A stretch of 64,000 nt of DNA from Microbulbifer sp. SAOS-129_SWC (GCF_039696035.1 NZ_CP155567.1:819501-883500); one strand, 5' to 3'. Positions 18,365 to 28,715 are shown, counted from the first letter of the stretch. Numbers and translations are program-made. Notes: generated by a model not told the origin, from the sequence alone.

Positions 18365-19072
18365 CTAGCCCTGGGGTACGGCTTCCTCTGCGGTGACGCT
18401 GGCGGGGATCAGGCCGCGGATCATCATCGTGACCGTGCGTTCCAGCAGCGGTGAATCGATGCTGATGGCGCCACTCAGGATCTGGTATTCCAGATTGAGG
18501 ATGGTGCCGTGCACTATCTGGGCGGCGGCCACGGAGTCCGCCAGGCCCAGCAGGTCGAAGAATTCCTGGATCAGGGCTTCGGTGGCCTGGTTGGCCATGC
18601 GGATGGCGCGGGTCAGCTGTTCGTTGCGCAGGGCTTCGTTGCGGAACGCCAGCTCGATCAGGCGATTGTCGCGGTTGCTGGCCTGGGCGCGCACATGGGT
18701 GAGGATAAAGCGGGTCAGTTGCTGCACCAGCAGCTTGCGCCCGGCCCCGGAAGTGCGCTCTTCGGGCGACAGGTTGCGCGCGGCGGCGAAGCTGTCTTCC
18801 TGCAGCTGGCGCGTGTGCTCCAGCCCCTGCTCCACGAAAAAGGTGAAGGCGTCGCTGATCAGGTCGTTGAGGTCTTTGAAATAGTAGGTGGTAGCGGCCA
18901 GTGGCACCGAGGCCTCGCGGGCGACCGCGCGGTGGCGAATACCGCGGATACCCTCTTTGACGATCAGCCGCAGCGTGGCTTCGAGGATGGCCTTGCGGCG
19001 CTGGCGACTGTCGGCGCGCTGGGCACGGCGACCGTGGTAGACCAGCTCAGACTTCCCATTGTCCATAGTCAT
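18365..19072 (-). CDS. TetR-family transcriptional regulator
   Basis: The product has 235 residues. The N-terminal HTH, residues about 24-75, has the TetR pattern 'RHRAVAREASVPLAATTYYF'. The remaining helices form a ligand-binding and dimerisation domain. The start ATG-ACT-ATG has an AGGGA ribosome site 9 bases upstream. It is transcribed in the same direction as rnfE and lies 150 bases after it, separated by a palindrome that could be its operator. The ligand is unknown. Confidence 0.88.
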   Translation of the reverse strand: MTMDNGKSELVYHGRRAQRADSRQRRKAILEATLRLIVKEGIRGIRHRAVAREASVPLAATTYYFKDLNDLISDAFTFFVEQGLEHTRQLQEDSFAAARNLSPEERTSGAGRKLLVQQLTRFILTHVRAQASNRDNRLIELAFRNEALRNEQLTRAIRMANQATEALIQEFFDLLGLADSVAAAQIVHGTILNLEYQILSGAISIDSPLLERTVTMMIRGLIPASVTAEEAVPQG

Positions 19073-19147
19073 GGTATTGATCCCTGTTATTTTTATCGAC
19101 GGCCGATCTAACTCCGGATCGGACGTACCATTCTAAGCAAAAAGTGT

Positions 19148-19187
19148 GAATTGGCTAGCGCCATTTGAATGAATGGGGCGCCAATTC
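19148..19187. promoter_or_regulatory. Imperfect palindrome between rnfE and the TetR gene
   Basis: GAATTGGC (19148-19155) and GCCAATTC (19180-19187) are perfect inverted arms, extended inward by near-symmetric GCGCCATT / AATGGGGC. It is 76 bases upstream of the TetR start, so it could be an autoregulatory operator. On the minus strand it is followed by five T, so a weak terminator for the rnf operon is an alternative. Confidence 0.5.
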
Positions 19188-19222
19188 GATTACAGTCGCT
19201 TACACAGGGAGCGGTCGGTCGA

Positions 19223-19942
19223 TCAGCTGATCTTGCCGGTGGTCCTGACCCGCTTGGAGCCGGGCACGATGGTCACCCGCTGGCTGCGGCGGCGCTCCAT
19301 TTCGGCGTCGATGGCATTTTTGCCGGCGATCAGCAGCCCCGCGACCAGGAATGCGCCCGGCGGCAGTACCGCCACCAGGAAACCGGGGTAGTCACCGCCC
19401 AGCACGTGAATCCCCCAGTCCGCGGCCGTCGGGCCGAACAGCAGGTCCATATCCGCGAACAGGGTGCCGCGGCCGAGCACTTCGCGCACGGCGCCGATCA
19501 CCGCCAGTACGGCGGTAAAGCCCAGCCCCATCATCAGGCCGTCCACCAGTGACGGCAGCACCGGATTCTTGCTCGCGAAGGCGTCGGCGCGACCGAGGAT
19601 GGCGCAGTTGGTGACGATCAGCGGGATAAAGATCCCCAGTACCGTATACAGCTCGTAGGTGAACGCCTTCATGACCAGCTCGGCGCAGGTCACGAAGGTG
19701 GCGATGATCATCACCGAAGCCGGCAGCCGCACGGTTTCCGGCATCTGCCGGCGCACCAGGGACACCGCCAGGTTGGAGCAGGCCAGCACCGCGGTGGTGG
19801 CCAGTCCCAGGCCGAGCGCGTTGACCACCGAACCGGTCACCGCCAGCAGCGGGCACAGGCCCAGCAGCTGCACCAGTGCCGGGTTGTTGCTCCACAGGCC
19901 GTTGCGGGCAATATCGGCGTAGGCTGTCGGGGCGCTGGACAT
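19223..19942 (-). CDS. rnfE: Electron transport complex subunit RnfE
   Basis: This integral membrane subunit of the Rnf complex (ferredoxin:NAD+ oxidoreductase coupled to ion movement) has 239 residues. Six hydrophobic helices and the conserved '[19 protein letters not shown]' and '[19 protein letters not shown]' segments identify RnfE; the latter cysteine belongs to the membrane FeS centre shared with RnfA. The ATG at 19942 overlaps the rnfG stop as ATGA. It is the last gene of rnfABCDGE; no nth follows, in contrast to E. coli. Confidence 0.95.
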   Translation of the reverse strand: MSSAPTAYADIARNGLWSNNPALVQLLGLCPLLAVTGSVVNALGLGLATTAVLACSNLAVSLVRRQMPETVRLPASVMIIATFVTCAELVMKAFTYELYTVLGIFIPLIVTNCAILGRADAFASKNPVLPSLVDGLMMGLGFTAVLAVIGAVREVLGRGTLFADMDLLFGPTAADWGIHVLGGDYPGFLVAVLPPGAFLVAGLLIAGKNAIDAEMERRRSQRVTIVPGSKRVRTTGKIS

Positions 19943-20631
19943 CAGTTTTCCTCCGGGGGCTGTTTGGTGGCGTCGGGCTGCTGCACTTCCACGGCGCGCT
20001 TGGACAGCGGCGCACTGAACAGTTGCTTCTTGTGCGCGGCGACAAAATCGAGCACCGCGCGTACCTGGTTGACCACCGCGCGCGGAGTGATGGTGGCACC
20101 GGTGAACTGGTCGAAGGCACCGCCGTCTTTCTGCACCTTCCACTGGTCGCGCGGCGGGTTGCCGAGGGACTTGCCGTTGAACTGCAGCACCCAGCGGCTC
20201 TTCTTGATATCCACCTTGTCGCCGAGGCCCGGGGTCTCGCTGTGGTTGGTCACGCGCACGCCGGCAATGCTGCCGTCGCGGTTGACCCCCACGAGCAGGG
20301 CGATGGGGCCCGAGTACCCATCCGGCGCCACCGCGGGCACGATCACCGCGGTGATATTGCCGTCCTTGCCGCGGGCCAGATTGATGTTGCCGCCCTTGCT
20401 GAGGCCCAGCTGTGCCCAGTACTGGCGCGGAATCGGGTAGGTGTCCAGCAGCAGGTCGTTGCTGTGGCTCTCCACCGGGATGATCTCTAGCAGTGCCCGC
20501 GCCGCAGCCTTGCGCATCGCGCGTTCGATCGGCTCGCGGGTGGTGATCTGGGTCACCGCCAGGGTGCCGGCGGTGACCAGCGCAAACAGGGTCAGGATGG
20601 CCGCGCTGCTGGCCATGGAGCGTTTCAGCAT
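19942..20631 (-). CDS. rnfG: Electron transport complex subunit RnfG
   Basis: This FMN-binding, single-span subunit has 229 residues. An N-terminal membrane helix (about 8-28) is followed by a periplasmic FMN_bind domain. The flavinylation motif 'TGATIT' (177-182) is intact, so covalent FMN attachment by ApbE is expected. '[10 protein letters not shown]' is the usual family signature. It directly abuts the rnfD stop. Confidence 0.95.
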   Translation of the reverse strand: MLKRSMASSAAILTLFALVTAGTLAVTQITTREPIERAMRKAAARALLEIIPVESHSNDLLLDTYPIPRQYWAQLGLSKGGNINLARGKDGNITAVIVPAVAPDGYSGPIALLVGVNRDGSIAGVRVTNHSETPGLGDKVDIKKSRWVLQFNGKSLGNPPRDQWKVQKDGGAFDQFTGATITPRAVVNQVRAVLDFVAAHKKQLFSAPLSKRAVEVQQPDATKQPPEEN

Positions 20632-21684
20632 TTAGCGCTCCTCCGTGTCAGTGGCGCGGCGTGCGGCTTTGTGGCCGTAGGTGCGCGGCAGGGTGTAGTT
20701 GTCGATGGTGGGCGCGGCAAAATTCATCAGCAGCACCGCAAAGGCCACCGCGTCCGGATAGTTGCCCCAGGCGCGGATCACAAAGGTCAGCACACCCACG
20801 CCGGCACCGAAGATCAGCCGGCCGCGGTTGCTGGTGGCGCCGCTGACCGGATCGGTGACAATAAAGAACGCCCCCAGCATGGTGGCGCCGGAGAACAGGT
20901 GCAGCAGGGGCGAGCCCTCGCTGCCAGAGCTGCCGGCGTCGTAGAACAGTGTCGACATCAGCACCAGCGCGGCGAGCATTGCCACCGGCGCGTGCCAGGT
21001 AATCACCCGGCGGAACAGCAGGAACAGGCCGCCGAGCAGGAAGCCGAAATTGGCCGTTTCCCAGCCGAGGCCGGCGATCGTGCCCAGCTTTAACACCGGC
21101 TCGGCGTCATACAGCTTCGGCATCACCAGCGAATGATTCAGGCGCACGATTTCCAGCGGGGTGGCGCGGGTGAATCCGTCCACGCTGTAATGGCCGAACA
21201 CCAGCGAGAAGGCCTCGCCGATGCTCGGCGTACCGTGGATCAATGCCGCCGGTGCCACCCAGCGGGTCATATCGACCGGGAAGCTGATCAGCAGCACCAC
21301 ATAGCCGACCATCGCCGGATTGAACGGGTTGTAGCCCATGCCGCCGTACAGCTGCTTGGCCAGCACGATGGCGACCACAGTGCCCACCACCGGCAGCCAC
21401 CAGGCGCAGTAAGGCGGCAGCGCGATCCCCAGCAGCAGCGCGGTGACCAGTGCGCTACCGTCCTTGAGATAGAAAGCCACCGGGCGCCGCCGCAGTTTCA
21501 TCACCGCCGCCTCGCTGGCCAGCGCGGTGGCCGTGCACAGGACGATATTGATTAGCACGCCGATGCCGAAATAGACCACCAGCGCGAGTACGCCGGGAAT
21601 GGTCGCGGCGGCCACCTGCAGCATCACCTTGCTGGTGCTGTCGCCGGCGCGGGCGTGGGGGGAGCTTGCACGCATCAGGGCCAT
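20632..21684 (-). CDS. rnfD: Electron transport complex subunit RnfD
   Basis: The product has 350 residues and is polytopic (NqrB/RnfD family). Conserved segments '[19 protein letters not shown]', '[20 protein letters not shown]' and '[15 protein letters not shown]' are present; the SGAT-type threonine is where FMN is covalently bound in characterised homologues. It starts 2 bases after rnfC. Confidence 0.95.
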   Translation of the reverse strand: MALMRASSPHARAGDSTSKVMLQVAAATIPGVLALVVYFGIGVLINIVLCTATALASEAAVMKLRRRPVAFYLKDGSALVTALLLGIALPPYCAWWLPVVGTVVAIVLAKQLYGGMGYNPFNPAMVGYVVLLISFPVDMTRWVAPAALIHGTPSIGEAFSLVFGHYSVDGFTRATPLEIVRLNHSLVMPKLYDAEPVLKLGTIAGLGWETANFGFLLGGLFLLFRRVITWHAPVAMLAALVLMSTLFYDAGSSGSEGSPLLHLFSGATMLGAFFIVTDPVSGATSNRGRLIFGAGVGVLTFVIRAWGNYPDAVAFAVLLMNFAAPTIDNYTLPRTYGHKAARRATDTEER

Positions 21685-21686
21685 GG

Positions 21687-23813
21687 TTATTGCTCCCCGC
21701 CGTTGTTGTTTTGCTGCTGCACTTTCTCTTCCAGTTTTTGCTGCATACGCGCCAGCGCGCCGGCGAAGGCCTCGACGTTCGGGTCGTCCTCTGCGCGGGC
21801 CTTGTCCAGTCGCGCCGCGGCCTTGGCCACGCGGTTTTTCATCGCCTCGATATCTGCCGCCAGTTTGTCGGCGTCACTCATGTTGGCCCGCGCTGCTGCC
21901 GCCGCCTTGGCCTTTTCGATGGCACCCTGGGCGGCGCTTTTCGGTGCCGGGGCCTGCTGCTCCGGGCTTGCCGTGGCGCCGGCCGTCTGCTGTTGGGCCT
22001 GGTGGCGCTTCTGCCGCGCCTCCTGCAGTTTCAGTTCGGCGCTCTTCAGTTGCGCCGCCAGCTGGTCGCGATGGCTGTCGTCGGCGTCGGCGAGCTTCTG
22101 CTGCAGCCGCTCGACGCGGTGCTCGGCGGAAGTCAGGCTGCGCTCGGCGCGCGCCAGCTGCTGTTCCGGCGAGGCCTGCTTGGCCTTGACCCGCGCCAGT
22201 GCCGCGGCCACGACATCGGATTCCTGTTTGGCGGCCTTGGCTTCCGGCGAATCGGTGTTTTGCTCGCGCTGCTGGCGTGCCAGCTCGGCGGCTTCGCGCC
22301 GCGCCTTGCGCTTGGCCTCCTTCTCCTGCTCGGCCTTTTCCAGGCGCAGTTTGCGGAACTCGAAGCGTTCGCGGGCGCGATCGGACTTTTCTTTCTCCGC
22401 CTCGGCCGTACGGATATCGCCCTTGGCGGCGCGGTAGTACTGCACCAGCGGTATCTGGCTCGGGCACACGTAGGAGCAGGCGCCGCACTCGATGCAGTCG
22501 AACAGGTTGTGGGCCTGCAGCTTCTCGCGCTCGTCGGCGCGCGCATACCAGTACAGTTGCTGCGGCAGCAGCGACGCCGGGCACACCTCGGCGCAGAAGC
22601 CGCAGCGGATACAGGCCTGCGCCGGCGGCGCCGGTGGCAGTTCCGCGCGGCTGGGTACGAGGATGCAGTTGGTGGTCTTGATCACCGGCGCGCGCCGGTC
22701 GTCAATGGTGTAGCCCATCATCGGTCCGCCGATGATGACCTTGTCCATCCTGCCGCGATGGGCACCGTGCTGCTTGAGGATATGCTCGATCGGCGTGCCG
22801 ATGGGCACCTCGATATTGCGTTGCCGCTCCAGGGCCTCGCCCACCACCGTGGTCACGCGGCTGATCAGCGGCTCGCCGAAGCGCACTGCGCGGAAGGCGG
22901 CGCGCGCGGTGCCGACGTTCTGGCACACCACGCCGACGTTGGCGGGCAGGCCCTGATTGGGCACCTCGCGCCCGGTCAGGATCTGGATCAGCTGCTTCTC
23001 GCCGCCAGACGGGTACTTGGTCGGGAATACCGCCACCTCGATGCGGCTGCCCTCGGCGGCGGCGCGTATCGCTGCGATCGCTTCCGGCTTGTTGTCCTCG
23101 ATACCGATCACCACCCGCTCGGGCTGGTCGAGGATATAGGCGAGCATCTCGGTACCGGCGACGATATCCGCGGCGCACTCGCGCATCAGCATATCGTCGG
23201 CGGTGATATAGGGTTCGCACTCGGTGCCGTTGATAATCAGCGTATCGATTTCGGCGCCGCCGTGGGGATCCAGTTTCACCGCAGCGGGAAAGCCGGCGCC
23301 GCCCATGCCGGCGATACCGCCGTCGCGGATTTTCTCCAGCAATGCCACCGGCTCTAACTGGCGATAGTCCTCACAGGGTTCCAGCTCACACCAGCGCTCC
23401 TCGCCATCGGTGCGGATGGTGACGCTGTCCACCGTCAGGCCGGACGGGTGCGGCACCGGCGCCGGCTCGATGGCCATCACCTTGCCGGAACTGGGCGCGT
23501 GCACCGGGCAGCTGATCAGGCCGTCGGCCTCGGCGATCTTCTGGCCTTTCAGGACGGTGTCGCCGAGGCTCACCAGCGGCAGTGCGGTGGCGCCGGCGTG
23601 CTGGTTCAGCGGCACGATCAGGTCCTGCGCCAGCGGGATGCTGCCGATCGGCTCGCCGGTGGACTGGTGCTTGTTTTCCGGCGGGTGTACGCCGCCGGGG
23701 AAGTCATGCAGGCGCGGGGCGCGGTCGCTGGCGATACGTTCGGCCTCGCGCGCCTGACGGCGCTCGGTGGCGGACGGTTGCTCAGCCACCGCCTTGTCGG
23801 GTTCAGGGCTCAA
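21687..23813 (-). CDS. rnfC: Electron transport complex subunit RnfC with long C-terminal extension
   Basis: This peripheral NADH/FMN subunit has 708 residues. '[17 protein letters not shown]' near the N-terminus and '[18 protein letters not shown]' are RnfC core motifs. Two [4Fe-4S] sites lie near residues 400 ([12 protein letters not shown]) and 440 ([12 protein letters not shown]). From about residue 465 onward the protein is a highly charged Ala/Lys/Gln/Glu helical coiled coil, a feature of gammaproteobacterial RnfC but long here. The start overlaps the rnfB stop by 4 bases. Confidence 0.95.
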   Translation of the reverse strand: MSPEPDKAVAEQPSATERRQAREAERIASDRAPRLHDFPGGVHPPENKHQSTGEPIGSIPLAQDLIVPLNQHAGATALPLVSLGDTVLKGQKIAEADGLISCPVHAPSSGKVMAIEPAPVPHPSGLTVDSVTIRTDGEERWCELEPCEDYRQLEPVALLEKIRDGGIAGMGGAGFPAAVKLDPHGGAEIDTLIINGTECEPYITADDMLMRECAADIVAGTEMLAYILDQPERVVIGIEDNKPEAIAAIRAAAEGSRIEVAVFPTKYPSGGEKQLIQILTGREVPNQGLPANVGVVCQNVGTARAAFRAVRFGEPLISRVTTVVGEALERQRNIEVPIGTPIEHILKQHGAHRGRMDKVIIGGPMMGYTIDDRRAPVIKTTNCILVPSRAELPPAPPAQACIRCGFCAEVCPASLLPQQLYWYARADEREKLQAHNLFDCIECGACSYVCPSQIPLVQYYRAAKGDIRTAEAEKEKSDRARERFEFRKLRLEKAEQEKEAKRKARREAAELARQQREQNTDSPEAKAAKQESDVVAAALARVKAKQASPEQQLARAERSLTSAEHRVERLQQKLADADDSHRDQLAAQLKSAELKLQEARQKRHQAQQQTAGATASPEQQAPAPKSAAQGAIEKAKAAAAARANMSDADKLAADIEAMKNRVAKAAARLDKARAEDDPNVEAFAGALARMQQKLEEKVQQQNNNGGEQ

Positions 23814-24436
23814 GCTGCGTCCCTCTTGTTACTGCCGGTGTCGGCGCCGTGCCGCGGCCTGTCACTGGCGATCAGCTCGACGCCGTCGCGCGGTTTGTCC
23901 GGATGCCACTGCTGCAGCGGCGTATCCAGTGGCACCATATCGATACAGTCCACCGGGCAGGGCTCTACGCACAGGTCGCAACCGGTGCACTCGTCGACGA
24001 TCACCGTGTGCATGTATTTGGCCGCACCGGCAATGGCATCCACCGGGCACGCCTGGATGCACTTGGTGCAACCGATACACTCGGCCTCGCGGATAAAGGC
24101 CACTTTCCTGACATCCTCGACGCCGTGCTCGGCGTCGAGCTCCATCGGCTCCACATCCAGCAGGTTGGCCAGTTCGTTGATGGTGCCCTGGCCGCCGGGC
24201 GGGCACTTGTTGATCGCATCGCCGTGCACGATTGCCTCGGCATAGGGGCGACAACCCGGGTAGCCGCACTGGCCGCACTGAGTCTGCGGCAGCAGCGCGT
24301 CCACCTGTTCCACCAGCGGGTCACCCTCGACGCGAAAGCGCACCGCGGCGAAGCCGAGCAGGGCGCCGAACACCAGCGCCATGCCGCCGAGAACCAGCAG
24401 CGGCGTGGACACTGCAGAGAGCCAATCCAGCATCAT
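23810..24436 (-). CDS. rnfB: Electron transport complex subunit RnfB
   Basis: This multi-cluster ferredoxin-like subunit has 208 residues. An N-terminal membrane helix (about 8-30) is followed by a four-Cys Fe-S domain (Cys54, 57, 62 and 78) and two [4Fe-4S] ferredoxin motifs, '[12 protein letters not shown]' and '[12 protein letters not shown]'. It accepts electrons from ferredoxin and passes them within the complex. ATG-ATG occurs at the start, so 24433 is an alternative. Confidence 0.95.
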   Translation of the reverse strand: MMLDWLSAVSTPLLVLGGMALVFGALLGFAAVRFRVEGDPLVEQVDALLPQTQCGQCGYPGCRPYAEAIVHGDAINKCPPGGQGTINELANLLDVEPMELDAEHGVEDVRKVAFIREAECIGCTKCIQACPVDAIAGAAKYMHTVIVDECTGCDLCVEPCPVDCIDMVPLDTPLQQWHPDKPRDGVELIASDRPRHGADTGSNKRDAA

Positions 24437-24442
24437 CTACTC

Positions 24443-25018
24443 CTACACCAGGCCGCCGAAGCCCATAAATGCCAGCGACATCAGGCCGGCCGTGATCATG
24501 CCGATTGCGGCGCCGCGAAACGGCGTTGGCACATCGGCGGCGAACAGCCGCTCACGCATGGCGGAAAACAGGATCAACACCAGCGAAAAGCCCACTGCGG
24601 CGCCGAAGCCGTACAGCGTGGACTGCACAAACGTGTGGGATTTCATCGTGTTCTGCAGTGCGACACCGAGCACCGCGCAGTTGGTGGTGATCAGCGGCAG
24701 GAAGACGCCCAGCACCCGGTACAGCAGCGGGCTGGTCTTCTCGATAAACATACGCGCGAACTGCACCACCACCGCGATTACCAGGATAAAGGAGATGGTG
24801 CGCAGGTATTCGATCCCGAACGGCTCGAGCAGGTAGGTATTGACCAGGTAGGAGCAGATGGAGGCCAGCGTCAGCACAAAAGTGGTGGCCCCGGCCATGC
24901 CCACGGCGGTCTCCAGTTTGTTGGAGACGCCCATAAATGGACACAGACCGAGAAACTGCACCAACACATAGTTGTTGACCAGGATGGTACTGAGCAGGAT
25001 GACGGCGAATTCGGTCAT
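24443..25018 (-). CDS. rnfA: Electron transport complex subunit RnfA
   Basis: The product has 191 residues, six membrane helices and is homologous to RnfE/NqrE. '[18 protein letters not shown]' and '[14 protein letters not shown]' carry the two cysteines proposed to ligate the intramembrane FeS centre. The start at 25018 (MTEFAV) has a GGAGAA ribosome site; the longer upstream frame is untranslated. It is the first gene of the rnf operon. Confidence 0.96.
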   Translation of the reverse strand: MTEFAVILLSTILVNNYVLVQFLGLCPFMGVSNKLETAVGMAGATTFVLTLASICSYLVNTYLLEPFGIEYLRTISFILVIAVVVQFARMFIEKTSPLLYRVLGVFLPLITTNCAVLGVALQNTMKSHTFVQSTLYGFGAAVGFSLVLILFSAMRERLFAADVPTPFRGAAIGMITAGLMSLAFMGFGGLV

Positions 25019-25343
25019 GGTTCTCCGGGGAATCGGTTGGGGGTGGCACGCTACTGAGCCTAGCAGCCGGTCGGGCGAATACCGGTCGCCGAGCCGTCGA
25101 GCCATGCAGGGCGGCTATTATCGGTGAGTCGCCGGAGCCGTTCAACACAGGCTATCGGGTGGTATTTCCCGCGGCGCAATGGCGCCCCGCTGGCTCCGTT
25201 GCCGGTTGACGCCCCCGGGGTGCTGCCGTACAAAGGCTTTAGCGGGCATAACCACAATAATGACAGGGAAATCCCGCCGCTGAAAAACATTAATAAAGAT
25301 TCTGCGCCCGGTACCGTCGGGCTTTCCAATGTTGGGGAACATT
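25019..25343. other. Divergent promoter region rnfA / DUF2167 gene
   Basis: No gene was found in these 325 bases. The AT-richer part at about 25250-25310 is the likeliest promoter location for the plus-strand gene. No convincing operator was recognised. Confidence 0.4.
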
Positions 25344-26234
25344 ATGAATATCAGATATCTATGCGCGGCGCTGCTGTTGGCGCTGTCCGCTGCTGCCTGG
25401 TCGCAGCCCGGTGCGGCGCCGGACAACGAGGAGGAGTACCTGGCCTGGGCCAAGGGTGTGTGGGAATCGCTCGATCGCCAGACCGGGGATATCAAGCTGG
25501 CCGATGCGGTGGCGACACTGCATGTGCCGGACAATTTCTACTACCTCAACCCGGAGGATTCGGCCAAGGTGTTGACCGATATCTGGGGCAATCCACCCGG
25601 CGAGCCGGTGCTGGGGATGCTGTTCCCGGCCGACAGCACGCCGTTCGATCGGGATTCCTGGGCGGTGACGGTGGAATACGAAGACAGCGGCTATGTCTCC
25701 GACGAGGATGCCAACGAGATCGATTACAGCGAGCTGCTCACGCAGATGAAGGCCGACGCGCGCACGGCCAGCGCCGCGCGCCAGAAGCAGGGCTACGAGC
25801 CGTTCACGCTGGTGGGCTGGGCCGAGCCGCCCCGCTACGAGGAGGCCAGCCACAAGCTGCACTGGGCCAAGGAGATCCAGTTCGGCGATCAGGCCGCCCA
25901 CACGCTGAATTACAACATCCGCGTGCTGGGCCGCAAGGGTGTGCTGGTGATGAACTTTATCGCCGATATGGCACAGAAACCGCTGATCGACTCCCAGCTC
26001 GACAGCGTGCTGGATATGGCCGAATTCGACCAGGGCCATACCTACGCCGACTTCAATCCGGATATCGACAAGGTGGCCGCCTATGGCCTCGGTGCGCTGG
26101 TGGCGGGCAAGGTGATGGCGAAAACCGGTCTGCTGGCGGCGGCGCTGCTGTTCCTGAAGAAATTTGGCATCGTGATTGTGGCCGGTATTGGCGCTTTCTT
26201 CCGCAAGATCTTCGGGCGCAAGGAGCCGCAATAG
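25344..26234 (+). CDS. DUF2167 membrane protein
   Basis: The product has 296 residues. A cleavable signal (ending 'AAAWSQ') precedes a soluble domain with the DUF2167 pattern 'FYYLNPEDSAKVLTDIWGNPP' and 'FTLVGWAEPPRYE'. The C-terminus has one or two membrane helices (about 245-285) and a short basic tail. Function is unknown; DUF2167 proteins are predicted envelope proteins. The ATG at 25344 is preferred over 25329 because TTGGGGA lies six bases before it. Confidence 0.88.
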   Translation: MNIRYLCAALLLALSAAAWSQPGAAPDNEEEYLAWAKGVWESLDRQTGDIKLADAVATLHVPDNFYYLNPEDSAKVLTDIWGNPPGEPVLGMLFPADSTPFDRDSWAVTVEYEDSGYVSDEDANEIDYSELLTQMKADARTASAARQKQGYEPFTLVGWAEPPRYEEASHKLHWAKEIQFGDQAAHTLNYNIRVLGRKGVLVMNFIADMAQKPLIDSQLDSVLDMAEFDQGHTYADFNPDIDKVAAYGLGALVAGKVMAKTGLLAAALLFLKKFGIVIVAGIGAFFRKIFGRKEPQ

Positions 26235-26313
26235 CGACGACGGCACTTTTGAGAGCGGGCCGCGGCGGCGGCCCCCACAGTATGGACAGCCACAATAACA
26301 GGAGTTTGTAGCG

Positions 26314-26940
26314 ATGATTATCTTTGGCACCCGCGGTATCACCACCACGCCGCAGCGCGGCGATTTCCACTGCCCTTCGTGCGCCGGCAAGCAGCATTAC
26401 GCGCTGAAGCGCGTACGGCGTTTCTTCACCCTCTACTTTATTCCGCTGATTCCGCTGGACAAGCTGGGCGAGTACGTCGAGTGCCTGTCCTGCAAGGATA
26501 CCTACAAGCCCGGTGTGCTCGACTACGACCCAGCGCACAACGCACTCGCGCTGGAGGCGGAGTACCACCGCGCGGTCAAGAGTGTGATGATTCATATGTT
26601 GCTGGCAGACGGCGTGGTGGACGATGCGGAAGTGAAGACCGCGGCGAATATCTATCGCAGTGTCGCTGGCCGCGAGATCGATGAGAGCACACTGCGTGAC
26701 GAAATCGATGCGGCGCAGAGCAGCGCGGAAGACCTGGGGGCAACACTGCGCGCGCTGCAGGGCGGTCTCAACAACGAGGGCAAGGAGCTGGCACTGAAAG
26801 CGGCTTTCTATGTGGCCATGGCCGACGGCGAAACCCAACCGCAGGAGCAGACGCTGCTGGCGGAGGTCGGCGCCAATCTGGGAATGAGCGAGGCGCATAT
26901 CCACGGCGTTATCAGCAGTCTCCAGAGCCCGGTCAACTGA
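26314..26940 (+). CDS. Zinc-ribbon plus TerB-like domain protein
   Basis: The product has 208 residues. An N-terminal zinc ribbon is formed by Cys20/Cys23 and Cys57/Cys60, with an intervening hydrophobic 'FFTLYFIPLIPLDKLGEYV' typical of this ribbon class. Residues about 85-205 are a helical TerB domain with the repeated acidic loop 'LLADGVVDDAE' / 'AMADGETQPQE'. No other tellurite-resistance gene is present, so this is a stand-alone TerB protein of unknown role. It lies 79 bases after the DUF2167 gene and is possibly co-transcribed. Confidence 0.85.
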   Translation: MIIFGTRGITTTPQRGDFHCPSCAGKQHYALKRVRRFFTLYFIPLIPLDKLGEYVECLSCKDTYKPGVLDYDPAHNALALEAEYHRAVKSVMIHMLLADGVVDDAEVKTAANIYRSVAGREIDESTLRDEIDAAQSSAEDLGATLRALQGGLNNEGKELALKAAFYVAMADGETQPQEQTLLAEVGANLGMSEAHIHGVISSLQSPVN

Positions 26941-27062
26941 TCGCTTCCCGCGGTGCGCTGGCTGATCCGGCGAGCGCACTGAGCACTCTGCTCGGCACGG
27001 CGTGCAACCTGGCGCTTGTATCGCTGCCGCTGCTGGCCGCCGGTGTCCGCCAGCGCCTGCTG

Positions 27063-27629
27063 GTGGATCCGCGCCTGTGGCTGTTTGCGACGCTGCTCGC
27101 CGCGTTCACGCTGCTGGAAGGGAGTGCCAGTCGCGCCACCGTCGTCGCGACCTCCAATGTCCGCGCCGCGCCGCTGCCGTACCTGGCTGGCCTGGCGCTG
27201 CTGGGAGGATTCTGGCTGTCGCTGTATGGCGCCGGTGAGCGCGGATTTGCTGCACAGGGGCTGGCGGTGATCGGCGCGCTCGCCATGAGCGCAGGGATCG
27301 CGCTGCGCCTCGCCGCCATTCGCGCCCTGCGGCGTTACTTCACCAGCCATGTGGCGCTGGCGTCCGATCACCGCCTGGTTACCGGCGGCCTCTACGCGTG
27401 GTTGCGCCATCCCTCCGAACTGGGCCTGCTGATGGTCGCTTTCGGTGCATCGCTATTGCTGGACAGCGGCGCCGGCTGGCTATTTGCCGCGGCGGTACTG
27501 CTGCCGCTGTCGCTGTACCGCATACGCCTCGAGGACGCCATGCTGTGCGCGGCGTTTGGCGCGCACTTTCGGCGCTACGCCCGCACCACGCCGGCGCTGT
27601 TGCCGCACTGGCGGCGTCCGCACGAATAA
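27063..27629 (+). CDS. Isoprenylcysteine-methyltransferase-like membrane protein (start uncertain)
   Basis: From a GTG at 27063 the product has 188 residues with several membrane helices. The C-terminal signature of the ICMT/PEMT-like family is present: 'YAWLRHPSELGLLMVAFG' (SAM site) followed by 'EDAMLCAAFGAHFRRYAR'. In-frame codons upstream to 26937 encode another convincing hydrophobic helix ('NLALVSLPLLAAGV') with no ATG, GTG or TTG, so the true start may be the CTG at 26937, which overlaps the TerB stop as CTGA. The likely activity is SAM-dependent methylation of a lipid or small molecule; the substrate is unknown. Confidence 0.75.
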   Translation: MDPRLWLFATLLAAFTLLEGSASRATVVATSNVRAAPLPYLAGLALLGGFWLSLYGAGERGFAAQGLAVIGALAMSAGIALRLAAIRALRRYFTSHVALASDHRLVTGGLYAWLRHPSELGLLMVAFGASLLLDSGAGWLFAAAVLLPLSLYRIRLEDAMLCAAFGAHFRRYARTTPALLPHWRRPHE

Positions 27630-27749
27630 ACCTCTCGTCGGCGCCGAGGCGCATACACTATGCGGCGGGGGGTTCGCTGACCGGTTGACTCAAGGGGGTC
27701 ATAGGCAGTGCAATAGCCTGACTTTTGTGTAACACCGGGAATACTGGAT

Positions 27750-28628
27750 ATGTCTGACGATACCTACACGCCGCCCAAGGTCTGGAAACAGGATGCCGAG
27801 AGCGGTGGCCAGTTCGCCAATATCAATCGCCCCGTCGCCGGCGCCACCCACGAGCAGGAACTGCCGGTGGGCGAGCATCCGCTGCAGCTCTACTCGCTGG
27901 CGACGCCCAATGGTGTCAAGGTCACGGTCATGCTCGAGGAGCTGCTGGCGCAGGGTTTCGAGGGAGCCGAGTACGATGCGCACCTGATTCGCATTACCGA
28001 GGGCCAGCAGTTCGGCAGCGGCTTTGTCGAAGCGAATCCCAACTCCAAGATTCCGGCGCTGGTGGATCACAGCACCCAGCCGCCCATCCGCGTGTTCGAG
28101 TCCGGTTCCATCCTGCTGTACCTGGCGGAAAAGTTCGGTGCCTTCCTGCCGCACACGCCCGCGCAGCGCACCGAGTGCCTGAACTGGCTGTTCTGGCAGA
28201 TGGGCAGCGCGCCCTATGTCGGCGGCGGCTTCGGCCACTTCTATGCCTATGCGCCGGAAAAGTACGAATACCCGATCAACCGCTTCACGATGGAAACCAA
28301 GCGGCAGCTGGATGTACTCGATCGCCAGCTGGCCGAGCACCGCTATATCGCCGGTAGCGACTACACCATCGCCGATATCGCCATCTGGCCCTGGTACGGT
28401 GCGCTGGTGCGCAATGAGGCCTACGATGCGGCGGAGTTCCTCGATATACAGAGCTACAAGCATCTCGGGCGCTGGGTGGAAGAAATTGCCGCGCGCCCGG
28501 CGGTGCAGCGCGGGCGCATGGTCAACCGCGCCTGGGGCGATCCCGCCGAACAGCTGCGCGAGCGCCACGACGCCGGCGATTTTGACACCCGCACCTGGGA
28601 CAAGATCGGCGACGACGAGGATTCCTAA
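27750..28628 (+). CDS. yghU: Glutathione S-transferase-like disulfide-bond oxidoreductase YghU
   Basis: The product has 292 residues. The N-terminal extension 'YTPPKVWKQD' and 'GGQFANINRPVAG' followed by a thioredoxin-like GST fold and an alpha-helical C-terminal domain is the YghU/YfcG pattern. 'NPNSKIPALVD' and 'FESGSILLYLAEKFG' are the glutathione-binding stretches. E. coli YghU binds two GSH molecules and has disulfide reductase activity. It is convergent with the sirtuin gene. Confidence 0.93.
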   Translation: MSDDTYTPPKVWKQDAESGGQFANINRPVAGATHEQELPVGEHPLQLYSLATPNGVKVTVMLEELLAQGFEGAEYDAHLIRITEGQQFGSGFVEANPNSKIPALVDHSTQPPIRVFESGSILLYLAEKFGAFLPHTPAQRTECLNWLFWQMGSAPYVGGGFGHFYAYAPEKYEYPINRFTMETKRQLDVLDRQLAEHRYIAGSDYTIADIAIWPWYGALVRNEAYDAAEFLDIQSYKHLGRWVEEIAARPAVQRGRMVNRAWGDPAEQLRERHDAGDFDTRTWDKIGDDEDS

Positions 28629-28637
28629 CCATCCGAA

Positions 28638-28664
28638 CGCAGGGTGCGCGCGGCGCACCCTGCG
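28638..28664. terminator. Convergent-gene hairpin between yghU and the sirtuin gene
   Basis: CGCAGGGTGCGC (28638-28649) pairs with GCGCACCCTGCG (28653-28664) around a 3-base loop. It lacks a T-run on either strand but sits exactly between two convergent stops. Confidence 0.5.
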
Positions 28665-28715
28665 CGATCAAATCGATTCCACGGCCGGAACCGTGTTTAC
28701 GGAAAGCGCCGTGTC

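Noticed and set aside
26314..26940. Part of a tellurite-resistance operon
   Set aside because: Only a TerB-like domain with a zinc ribbon is present; no terZ, terC or terD nearby.
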